A stretch of 12,380 nt of DNA from Hyphomicrobiales bacterium (GTDB lineage Bacteria; Pseudomonadota; Alphaproteobacteria; Rhizobiales; Xanthobacteraceae). Below, piece after piece: positions 6,322 to 12,380 of the stretch. A program made the translations under genes and the position numbers. How positions within the stretch are numbered: the stretch's first letter is position 1; each line of letters starts with the position of its first letter. The notes below the pieces were generated by a model that worked only from the letters and a program-made list of their open reading frames with translations, ran no database searches and was not told where the DNA came from. Where the stretch lies: contig JAHFPO010000060.1 in NCBI GenBank assembly GCA_023266695.1, forward strand, positions 1 through 12,380, in the 5' to 3' direction.

Positions 6322-7502
6322 GCCGCCCGGTCCCATTGCCTCCCGCCGATCCGCGACCCGCGGCCCGTTGTGCCCGCGTCCGGCGCCTGCAACTCGTGAA
6401 TTTTCGCTCCTATCGGCGCACCGAACTCGCGACCGGCGCGGGGCCGATGGTCGTCACCGGACCGAACGGCGCCGGCAAGACCAATCTCATCGAGGCGATT
6501 TCCTTTCTCGCGCCCGGCCGCGGGCTGCGCCGGGCGATGCTCGAAGAAGTCGCGTCGTATGAAGGTGACGGCTCCTGGGCGGTCGCGGCCGAGGTCGAAG
6601 GCGCGCTCGGACCGATCGCGCTCGGTACCGGAATTGATGCGCCGACGGAAAATGGGGTGCTCTCCCGCCGCTGCCGCATCGAGCGCGAAAGCGTTTCGTC
6701 GGCGACCGCCTTCGCCGATCATCTGCGCGTCTTGTGGCTGGTGCCCGAGATGGATGGCCTCTTTCTCGGGCCCGCCTCCGAGCGCCGGCGCTTCCTCGAC
6801 CGCCTCGTACTCGCAATCGACGCCGAACATGGCAGCCGTGTGGGCGCGCTCGAACGCGCGCTGCGTTCGCGCAATCGCCTGCTCGAGGACATCTCGCCCG
6901 ATCCGCGCTGGTTGGACGCGATCGAGCACGAAGTCGCCGAGCTCGGCATCGCCGTCGCCGCCGCTCGCGCCGAGACGGTGCGAAGGCTCAAAGGTGAGAT
7001 CGACGCTTCCCGTGATCCGTCCTCGCCCTTCCCCTCGGCCGAAATCGGGCTTGAAGGCTGGATGGAGGCGGAACTCGAGACCACGCCCGCGATCGAGATC
7101 GAGGACCGCTATCGCGCCGCCTTGCGCGGGGGCCGCGTGCGCGACCGCGCCGCCGGACGCACGCTTGAAGGGCCGCATCTTTCCGATCTCACCGTCCATC
7201 ATGCCGCCAAAGGGCTTCCGGCCGCGCGCTCTTCGACCGGGGAAAGGAAGGCGCTTCTTGTCGGCCTGGTGCTCTCCCATGTGCGTCTCGTCGCCGCCAT
7301 GCACGCTTGCGCGCCGGTGGTGCTCTTCGACGATGTGGCGACTTTCCTCGACGAAGAGCGGCGCACGGCGCTCCTTCGGGCGCTCTCCCGCCTCGGCGCC
7401 CAGGTCTGGATGACCGGCGTCGACGCCTCGGCCTTCGCTCCCTTGAGCGAACGTTGCGAGCGTTTGCAGGTGACGCCGGGCCGGATCGAATCGGCGGCTT
7501 GA
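6318..7502 (+). CDS. recF: RecF, DNA replication and repair ATPase
   Basis: SMC/ABC-like ATPase that helps load RecA at gapped DNA in the RecFOR pathway. The 394-residue product has RVRRLQLVNFRSYRRTEL (20-37), Walker A GPNGAGKT (48-55), the ABC signature RSSTGERKALL (304-314) and Walker B VVLFDDV (334-340), with GRTLEGPHLSD before the signature as in RecF. The GTG at 6318 overlaps the dnaN stop as GTGA, which implies translational coupling to dnaN; no separate strong ribosome site is visible. The first 20 residues are Pro/Ala-rich and less typical, so a later start (for example TTG at 6336) cannot be excluded, but the overlap favours 6318. Confidence 0.95.
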   Translation: MSRPVPLPPADPRPAARCARVRRLQLVNFRSYRRTELATGAGPMVVTGPNGAGKTNLIEAISFLAPGRGLRRAMLEEVASYEGDGSWAVAAEVEGALGPIALGTGIDAPTENGVLSRRCRIERESVSSATAFADHLRVLWLVPEMDGLFLGPASERRRFLDRLVLAIDAEHGSRVGALERALRSRNRLLEDISPDPRWLDAIEHEVAELGIAVAAARAETVRRLKGEIDASRDPSSPFPSAEIGLEGWMEAELETTPAIEIEDRYRAALRGGRVRDRAAGRTLEGPHLSDLTVHHAAKGLPAARSSTGERKALLVGLVLSHVRLVAAMHACAPVVLFDDVATFLDEERRTALLRALSRLGAQVWMTGVDASAFAPLSERCERLQVTPGRIESAA

Positions 7503-7515
7503 CGGGGCTTCCCCG
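7503..7515 (+). other. GC hairpin directly after recF
   Basis: CGGGG-CTT-CCCCG starts at the base after the recF stop. It has a strong 5-bp stem and 3-base loop but no following T-run, so it is at most a weak terminator or mRNA 3'-end stabiliser between recF and gyrB. Confidence 0.4.
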
Positions 7516-7748
7516 CGGGCGCACAGGAGAGAAGTTCCGTTCCCTCTTCGAGCCCTTTGGGCGGTGCCCGCCGCCTGCCTTGCCGAACGGCGGAACGCTG
7601 TTGTTTCGCTGCCGTAACGTAGCTTTCGGAATTTGGGTCCGCAGCGGCGGCATCGGGCATCGCAAATACCCGCGACTTTGCCACCAAATGACCGCGCGAA
7701 TGGACTAGAACAACAGCCGGTTTCCTCGACGATTCGATACGGATTCCG
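7516..7748 (+). promoter_or_regulatory. gyrB upstream leader
   Basis: This stretch has no gene and must carry any gyrB promoter. GGGC at 7559-7562 can pair with GCCC upstream (7552-7555) or GCCC downstream (7566-7569), and GTTCCG (7534-7539) can close with CGGAAC (7591-7596) around both. CTAGAAC at 7705-7711 resembles the -10-like element before the MoeB-family gene, but I found no -35 at a proper distance. Two GANTC sites (7731, 7742) lie in an imperfect direct repeat just before the gyrB start. Confidence 0.45.
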
Positions 7749-10187
7749 ATGGCCAAGCCCGCACGCAAACCGGCAGCCCGCAAGGGGCGCGACGACTACG
7801 ACGCCGAGTCGATCCAGGTCCTCAAGGGCCTCGATGCCGTGCGCAAGCGGCCGGGCATGTATATCGGCGACACCGACGACGGCTCCGGCCTCCATCACAT
7901 GGTCTACGAGGTGGTCGACAACGCCATCGACGAGGCGCTCGCGGGGCACGCCACCGACATCGGCGTGGCGCTCAATGCCGACGGCTCCTGCACCGTCATC
8001 GACAACGGCCGCGGAATTCCGACCGATATCCACAAGGAGGAAAAGGTCTCGGCCGCCGAGGTCATCATGACCCGGCTCCATGCCGGCGGAAAATTCGACC
8101 ACAACGCCTATAAGGTCGCGGGCGGTCTGCACGGCGTCGGCGTCTCGGTCGTGAACGCGCTTTCGGAATGGCTCGAGCTCACCATCTGGCGCGACGGTAA
8201 AGAATATTTCATGCGCTTCAATGACGGCGATCCGGAAAAATCGCTCAAGATGGTTGGCAGCTCGCAAGGAAAACGCGGCACCCAGGTCGCGTTCTTGCCG
8301 AGCAAGGAAGTTTTTACGAAGACGGAATTCGATTTTGCCACCCTCGAACACCGGCTGCGCGAGCTGGCGTTCCTCAATTCCGGCGTCACGATCGTTCTCG
8401 CGGATCGGCGTGGACCGGAACCCTATTACGAGCAGATGCGATACGACGGCGGGGTCGAGGAATTCGTCCGCTACCTCGATCGCAACAAGCAGTCACTGAT
8501 CCCGAACCCGATCATGATTCACGGCGAGCGCGAGAAGATCATTGTCGAGGCAGCGCTCTTCTGGAACGACAGCTATCACGAGACCGTGCTCTGTTTCACC
8601 AACAACATCCCGCAGCGCGATCGCGGCACCCATTTCACCGGCTTTGCCGCCGCGCTCACGCGTGAGCTGATCCGCTACGCCGAGAGTTCAGGCATCGGCA
8701 AGAAGGAGAAGGTTGAACTTTCCGGTGAAGATTGCCGCGAAGGATTGACCGCGGTGCTCTCGATCAAGCTTCCCGATCCCAAGTTCTCGAGCCAGACCAA
8801 AGAGAAACTCGTCTCCTCCGAGGTGCGGCCGGTGGTCGAAACCGTCCTCGGCAACGCGCTCGCGCGCTGGCTCGAGGAGCATCCCTCGGAAGCGAAAAGC
8901 CTCGTCTCCAAGGTGGTGGAAGCGGCGGCCGCGCGCGAGGCGGCGCGCAAGGCGCGCGAGCTCACCCGCCGCAAGGGCGCGCTCGACATCTCCTCGCTGC
9001 CCGGCAAGCTCGCCGATTGCCAGGAGCGCGACCCGGCGAAAGCCGAGCTCTTCATCGTCGAGGGTGATTCGGCCGGCGGCAGCGCCAAGCAGGCGCGCGA
9101 CCGCGCCTTCCAGGCGGTGCTGCCCTTGCGCGGGAAAATCCTCAATGTCGAGCGCGCGCGCTTCGACAAGATGCTGTCCTCGCAGGAGATCGGCACCCTC
9201 ATCACGGCGCTCGGCACCGGCATCGGGCGCGACGAATTCGACGCCAACAAGCTCCGCTATCACAAGGTCATCATCATGACCGACGCCGACGTCGACGGCT
9301 CCCATATCCGCACGCTGTTGCTCACTTTTTTCTATCGGCAGATGCAGGATCTGATCGAGCGCGGCCATGTCTTTATCGCCCAGCCGCCGCTCTACAAGGT
9401 GACGCGCGGAAAATCCGAGCAATATCTGAAAGACGAACGCGCGCTCGACGATTATCTCACCGTCGGCGGACTCGAGGAGGCGGTGCTCAAGCTCGCGAGC
9501 GGTCAGGAGCGCGCCGGCAACGATCTCGCTTCGGTCGTGAAAGAGGCCCGCAACATACGCGCAGTGCTGAGGTCGATGCATTCGCGCTACGACCGTAACG
9601 TGATCGAACAGATCGCGATCGCGGGCGCGATGTCGCCGGCGATCCTCGGCGATTCCGAAAAGGCCAAGACGGCGGCGGCCTATGTGGCCAGGCGCCTCGA
9701 TGCATTGTCCGAAGAGACCGAAAGGGGTTGGGAAGGCACTTGCGACGGTGAGGGCTTTCACTTCGCGCGCACCGTACGCGGCGTGCGCGAGAGCGCCGTG
9801 ATCGACCAGGCCTTCCTCGGTTCGGCCGACGCGAGGAAGCTCGATGCGCTGGCGCCGCATCTGCAGGAGATCTATGCGAAGCCGGCGAAGCTCTTGCGCA
9901 AGGGCGAGGAGACGATCGTGCACGGACCGGCGGGACTTTTCGAGGCCGTGACCGCCGCCGGCCGCAAGGGCGTCACGCTGCAGCGCTACAAGGGCCTCGG
10001 CGAGATGAACCCCGAGCAACTGTGGGAGACGACGCTCGACATCAACGCGCGCTCGCTCTTGCAGGTGAAAGTCAAGGAAGTCGATGAGGCCAATACATTG
10101 TTCGGTGACTTGATGGGCGATGATGTCGAGCCGCGGCGCGTGTTCATCCAGCAGAACGCGCTGGCGGTGGCGAATTTGGATGTTTGA
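7749..10187 (+). CDS. gyrB: DNA gyrase subunit B
   Basis: ATPase subunit of gyrase, which introduces negative supercoils together with GyrA. The 812-residue product has the GHKL ATPase domain (YEVVDNAIDEALAG at 53-66 with catalytic E54; DNGRGIP at 85-91; GGLHGVGVSVVNALS at 125-139), the transducer domain, the TOPRIM signature VEGDSAGGSAKQARDRA (437-453), PLRGKILNVE (459-468), the metal site DADVDGSHIR (512-521), the long insert usual for proteobacterial GyrB (about 560-740), and the C-terminal QRYKGLGEMNPEQLWETT (745-762), which favours GyrB over ParE. ATG at 7749 has only GGA five bases upstream, a weak ribosome site. It ends 15 bases from the convergent MBL-fold gene; I saw no strong intrinsic terminator between them. 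Confidence 0.97.
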   Translation: MAKPARKPAARKGRDDYDAESIQVLKGLDAVRKRPGMYIGDTDDGSGLHHMVYEVVDNAIDEALAGHATDIGVALNADGSCTVIDNGRGIPTDIHKEEKVSAAEVIMTRLHAGGKFDHNAYKVAGGLHGVGVSVVNALSEWLELTIWRDGKEYFMRFNDGDPEKSLKMVGSSQGKRGTQVAFLPSKEVFTKTEFDFATLEHRLRELAFLNSGVTIVLADRRGPEPYYEQMRYDGGVEEFVRYLDRNKQSLIPNPIMIHGEREKIIVEAALFWNDSYHETVLCFTNNIPQRDRGTHFTGFAAALTRELIRYAESSGIGKKEKVELSGEDCREGLTAVLSIKLPDPKFSSQTKEKLVSSEVRPVVETVLGNALARWLEEHPSEAKSLVSKVVEAAAAREAARKARELTRRKGALDISSLPGKLADCQERDPAKAELFIVEGDSAGGSAKQARDRAFQAVLPLRGKILNVERARFDKMLSSQEIGTLITALGTGIGRDEFDANKLRYHKVIIMTDADVDGSHIRTLLLTFFYRQMQDLIERGHVFIAQPPLYKVTRGKSEQYLKDERALDDYLTVGGLEEAVLKLASGQERAGNDLASVVKEARNIRAVLRSMHSRYDRNVIEQIAIAGAMSPAILGDSEKAKTAAAYVARRLDALSEETERGWEGTCDGEGFHFARTVRGVRESAVIDQAFLGSADARKLDALAPHLQEIYAKPAKLLRKGEETIVHGPAGLFEAVTAAGRKGVTLQRYKGLGEMNPEQLWETTLDINARSLLQVKVKEVDEANTLFGDLMGDDVEPRRVFIQQNALAVANLDV

Positions 10188-10202
10188 GCATTTCGTAGCG
10201 CT

Positions 10203-11033
10203 TCACCTTCCCGGCAGCACCAGCATCTTGGGTTTTTTCGGCAGGCCCGCGCGCGCAAGCACGGTCACGGGCGTCTCGCTCCGCTCGATCTCGTAGATCT
10301 CACCCATCCGCTCGAGGAACCGCTCGAGCGTACTCGGTCCGAAGATATGCATCGGGACCGCGAGCGGCGCCTTGATCTGCTGCAGCACCTCGACCATGCC
10401 GTCGACGTTCAAGGTGTAGGTACCGTCGACCGGCACCAGCACCACGTCGATCCGCCCTAACTGGTCGATGTGCTCCCGGGTGAGCGTGTGGTGCAGATGG
10501 CCGAGATGGGCGATGCACAGCCCGGCGGTCTCGAACACGAAGATCGAATTGCCGTGGAGCGAAGTGCCGCCGCCCCAGTCGCGGATATTGGTCACCACGT
10601 TGCGCACCCACACGTCCTCGTAGGAGAAATCGTAACTCGCCGGCTCGCCTTCGCGTCCCCAGCCGCGCAGCACGTGCTTGATTCCGGGATCGGGATGATC
10701 GGTATAATGCGTGGAATGGGCGCGGTTCATGGTCGCGATGTCGGGCACGATCGGCGGGCGCACATAGTCGTTGTAGTCGGTCGCGATGGTGACGCCCTCC
10801 GGGCTCTCGATCAGGAACGTGGAATGGCCGATGAAGGTGAGACGGACCTCGTCCGGGCCGAGCGCCGCGAGCTTGAAGGCGGCGGGCAGGATGCGCGGAG
10901 CGGCATCGGCCACCAGTCGCGGGCAGCGTTCGTCGGAGGGACGGGGCTCAGCCTGTGCCGGCCCTAGCAGGGGCAGGCAGATGGTTGCGGCCGCCAACAG
11001 GAGGTTATGCAGCGCCTTGATCGGATCAGCCAT
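10203..11033 (-). CDS. predicted exported metallo-beta-lactamase-fold hydrolase (UlaG/COG2220-like)
   Basis: The 276-residue protein has a signal peptide: hydrophobic LLLAAATICLPLLG (11-24) and probable cleavage after AQA (26-28), so it is probably periplasmic. The mature part looks like the UlaG-like branch of the metallo-beta-lactamase fold: VRLTFIGHSTFLIES (63-77) with ATDYN, AHLGHLHHTLT (175-185), VPVDGTYT (200-207) and PMHIF (227-231). The usual H-x-H-x-D-H metal motif is not regular; the matching stretch reads AHSTHYTDHPD (105-115). The substrate is unknown. ATG at 11033 follows GGGAGAG seven bases upstream. It is convergent with gyrB and divergent from the MoeB-family gene; neither neighbour suggests a substrate. 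Confidence 0.85.
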   Translation of the reverse strand: MADPIKALHNLLLAAATICLPLLGPAQAEPRPSDERCPRLVADAAPRILPAAFKLAALGPDEVRLTFIGHSTFLIESPEGVTIATDYNDYVRPPIVPDIATMNRAHSTHYTDHPDPGIKHVLRGWGREGEPASYDFSYEDVWVRNVVTNIRDWGGGTSLHGNSIFVFETAGLCIAHLGHLHHTLTREHIDQLGRIDVVLVPVDGTYTLNVDGMVEVLQQIKAPLAVPMHIFGPSTLERFLERMGEIYEIERSETPVTVLARAGLPKKPKMLVLPGR

Positions 11034-11056
11034 GCAATCTCTCCCTAAGCGGTCCC

Positions 11057-11085
11057 AGCCTAGAGCTATTCAGCGTCCGATTCAC
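11057..11085 (-). promoter_or_regulatory. candidate promoter for the MBL-fold gene
   Basis: On the minus strand GTGAAT (11085-11080) is 17 bases from TAGGCT (11062-11057), which sits in GCTCTAGGCT. A start near 11050 would give a leader of about 17 bases that contains the GGGAGAG ribosome site. The hexamers match the consensus only partly; the argument rests on symmetry with the opposite promoter. Confidence 0.35.
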
Positions 11086-11091
11086 TAGCGC

Positions 11092-11120
11092 GTGACGCGC
11101 GCCTGCCTCCGCTCTAGAAC
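11092..11120 (+). promoter_or_regulatory. candidate promoter for the MoeB-family gene, predicting a leaderless mRNA
   Basis: GTGACG (11092-11097) and TAGAAC (11115-11120) are 17 bases apart, each matching four of six consensus bases. Transcription would begin about 7 bases after the -10, at or next to the ATG at 11127. No Shine-Dalgarno sequence is present before that ATG, which fits a leaderless transcript. The 13-base palindrome GCGCGT-G-ACGCGC (11088-11100) covers the -35. Confidence 0.45.
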
Positions 11121-11126
11121 AGCAAC

Positions 11127-11933
11127 ATGGCGCTCTCCGCCGACGAGCTCGAACGTTATGCCCGCCATATCGTGCTGCGCGAGGTGGGCGGCCCCGGCCA
11201 GGCTAGGCTCAAGGCCGCGCGCGTGCTGATTATCGGCGCGGGCGGCATCGGCTCGCCGGCGCTTCTCTATCTCGCCGCCGCCGGCGTCGGTACGCTCGCG
11301 ATCGTCGACGACGACAAGGTCGCGCTCTCGAACCTGCACCGCCAGGTGATCCACGCCACCGCCGATGTCGGCCGGCCCAAGACGGAGAGCGCATCGCTAG
11401 CGATCGCCCGGCTCAATCCCCATGTCGCGGTCGAGGCCCATGCGGTGCGGCTCGATGCCGGGAATGCGACGGCCCTTGTCGCCACCCATGACGTCGTGCT
11501 CGACGGCTCGGACAATTTCGCGACGCGTTATCTCGTTTCCGACGCCTGTTTCTTCGCCAAACGTCCGCTGGTGACCGCCGCGCTCGGCACCTTCGATGCG
11601 ACGCTCACGACCCTGTGGGCCCATGAAAAAAGCCCGGACGGAAAGCCCTACCCGACCTATCGCTGCCTGTTCCCCGAGCCGCCGCCGCCCGGCGCCGTGC
11701 CGGCCTGCGCGGAAGCGGGCATCCTCGGCGCGCTCGCGGGCGTTGCCGGCTCTCTCGCCGCGCTCGAGGCGATCCGTTTGATCGTGGGCTTCGGCGAGGG
11801 TCTCACCGGCAAGCTCCTGATGATCGACGCCCGCTCGATGCGCTTCGAGACGCTTGCCTATCAATGGGACCCGAACAATCCGCTGTCGGGAAAGAATCCC
11901 ACGCTGCGCGATTTGTCGTCCCATGGGCGATGA
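11127..11933 (+). CDS. MoeB/ThiF/HesA-family adenylyltransferase (E1-like), probable MoeB
   Basis: E1-like enzymes adenylate the C-terminal glycine of small sulfur carriers (MoaD for molybdopterin, ThiS for thiazole). The 268-residue product has the N-terminal ELERYARHIVLREVGGPGQ, the nucleotide site GAGGIGSP (37-44), DDDKVALSNLHRQ (61-73), DGSDNFATRYL (126-136) and VPACAEAGILG (191-201), whose C194 lies where eukaryotic homologues carry the catalytic cysteine. There is no rhodanese domain. The four zinc cysteines of E. coli MoeB (two C-x2-C pairs) are mostly gone: PTYRCLF keeps only C180, and DPNNPLSG (248-255) replaces the second pair. The N-terminus and lack of rhodanese favour MoeB over ThiF, but no moa or thi neighbour settles it. 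ATG at 11127 has no ribosome site. Confidence 0.9.
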   Translation: MALSADELERYARHIVLREVGGPGQARLKAARVLIIGAGGIGSPALLYLAAAGVGTLAIVDDDKVALSNLHRQVIHATADVGRPKTESASLAIARLNPHVAVEAHAVRLDAGNATALVATHDVVLDGSDNFATRYLVSDACFFAKRPLVTAALGTFDATLTTLWAHEKSPDGKPYPTYRCLFPEPPPPGAVPACAEAGILGALAGVAGSLAALEAIRLIVGFGEGLTGKLLMIDARSMRFETLAYQWDPNNPLSGKNPTLRDLSSHGR

Positions 11934-11942
11934 GCGGATGCG

Positions 11943-12038
11943 CTAGAGCTGCGCCGGCAGCACGCGATCGGGCGGCCCATAGCCCCGCGCTAGCGCGGGG
12001 CGTCCAGACAAAAAAAGATCGGCCTCCGGACGAAACAT
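11943..12038 (-). pseudogene. 31-codon frame carrying a second copy of the dehydrogenase C-terminus (probable paralogue remnant)
   Basis: On the minus strand the dehydrogenase stop overlaps a new ATG as TAATG (12040-12036). The new frame runs 31 codons to TAG at 11943-11945 and ends PPDRVLPAQL, exactly the last ten residues of the dehydrogenase. Over the 36 aligned bases including the stop there are six differences; four are synonymous, one swaps the stop codon, and one changes R to G. That pattern suggests the tail of a diverged tandem paralogue whose body was lost. The middle of the frame is the 18-base palindrome, which is odd for a protein. It could be translated by coupling, but I see no ribosome site and no recognisable domain. 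Confidence 0.5.
11983..12000. repeat. 18-base perfect palindrome (CCCCGCGCTAGCGCGGGG)
   Basis: A perfect self-complementary 18-mer between the MoeB-family gene and the convergent dehydrogenase gene. As RNA it would form a very stable stem from either strand. The A-run at 12010-12016 lies 10 bases beyond on the plus strand, so neither strand has the stem-then-T-run order of an intrinsic terminator. It may end or stabilise both convergent transcripts, or be a dispersed palindromic element. Confidence 0.6.
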
Positions 12039-12380
12039 TATAGCTGTGCAGGCAGCACGCGATCCGGCGGCCGATGCCCGTCCATGAAGGTCTTGATGTT
12101 GACGATCACCTTCTCGCCCATGTCGACGCGGCCCTCGATCGTCGCCGAGCTCATGTGCGGCAACAGCACGACCTTGCCGGCGCGGGCGAGCTTGACCAGC
12201 CTCGGGTTGACCGCCGGCTCGTGCTCGAACACGTCGAGTCCGGCGCCGGCGATCTCGCCTGCCTCGATCATGCGCGCGAGCGCATTCTCGTCGATCACCT
12301 CGCCGCGCGCCGTATTGACGATATAGGCCTCGGGCTTCAGCAACTTCAGCCGGCGCGCCGAGAGCAAATGATAGGTCGCC
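12038..12380 (-). CDS. D-2-hydroxyacid dehydrogenase, GyaR/GhrB-like (C-terminal part, cut by window edge)
   Basis: NAD(P)-dependent reductase of the D-isomer 2-hydroxyacid family; likely substrates are glyoxylate or hydroxypyruvate, but the fragment cannot decide. About 114 codons are visible, with no start in the window. They contain the family signature LKPEAYIVNTARGEVIDENAL, the DVFEHEP segment with the catalytic glutamate, and LLPHMSSAT with the catalytic histidine, ending DGHRPPDRVLPAQL and TAA at 12038-12040. The Rossmann nucleotide loop and catalytic arginine lie outside the window. It is convergent with the MoeB-family gene. Its stop overlaps the ATG of a short frame that repeats its last residues. 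Confidence 0.93.
   Translation of the reverse strand, partial: ATYHLLSARRLKLLKPEAYIVNTARGEVIDENALARMIEAGEIAGAGLDVFEHEPAVNPRLVKLARAGKVVLLPHMSSATIEGRVDMGEKVIVNIKTFMDGHRPPDRVLPAQL

Noticed and set aside
7597..7640. TTGTTT-N17-TTTCGG as a gyrB promoter
   Set aside because: The -10 hexamer is too far from consensus.
7307..8070. Frames of 133 and 145 codons spanning the recF-gyrB gap
   Set aside because: Both overlap recF or gyrB out of frame and have no family features, so the gap stays non-coding.
6294..8351. 685-codon frame antisense to recF and the 5' part of gyrB
   Set aside because: It crosses two well-identified genes and the gap between them, and its composition is Arg/Gly/Ala-rich shadow coding.
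8688..10019. 443-codon frame antisense to gyrB
   Set aside because: Shadow of a certain gene; no motif.

Overview
This is a GC-rich chromosomal core segment that looks alphaproteobacterial, probably Hyphomicrobiales or a close relative. The grounds are the gene order ubiB-ubiE / mutM-rpsT-dnaA-dnaN-recF-gyrB, the style of the DnaA, RecF and MutM proteins, GANTC (CcrM-type) sites clustered in the long region before dnaA, and promoters of the TTGACg-N17-TATggt kind. I cannot name a genus.

Layout. Positions 1-1130 (minus): ubiE, then the start of ubiB, two ubiquinone-biosynthesis genes that form one transcription unit reading out of the window. Positions 1215-2577 (plus): mutM (DNA repair glycosylase) and rpsT (ribosomal protein S20), the latter with its own clear promoter and a terminator. 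Positions 2578-3606: a 1.03-kb gene-free region before dnaA, with A-tracts, palindromes, short direct repeats and GANTC sites but no canonical DnaA box. It is a dnaA control region and possibly, but not demonstrably, the replication origin. Positions 3607-10187 (plus): dnaA, dnaN, recF and gyrB, the classic replication/repair/topology cluster. recF overlaps dnaN by 4 bases; gyrB follows a 246-base leader.

Positions 10203-11033 (minus): a predicted exported metallo-beta-lactamase-fold protein, convergent with gyrB. Positions 11127-11933 (plus): a MoeB/ThiF-family adenylyltransferase that has lost most of the usual zinc cysteines. It is divergent from the MBL gene, across a 93-base region that reads as two back-to-back promoters. 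Positions 11943-12380 (minus): the 3' part of a D-2-hydroxyacid dehydrogenase gene, followed by a 31-codon reading frame that starts in a TAATG overlap and repeats the last ten residues of the dehydrogenase; an 18-base perfect palindrome lies inside it.

Most of the window is ordinary housekeeping sequence and I see no new multi-gene system. The points most worth a second look are non-coding or small: the dnaA upstream region, the divergent promoter with a probable leaderless transcript, and the duplicated dehydrogenase tail. No tRNA, rRNA, CRISPR array or insertion sequence was recognised.
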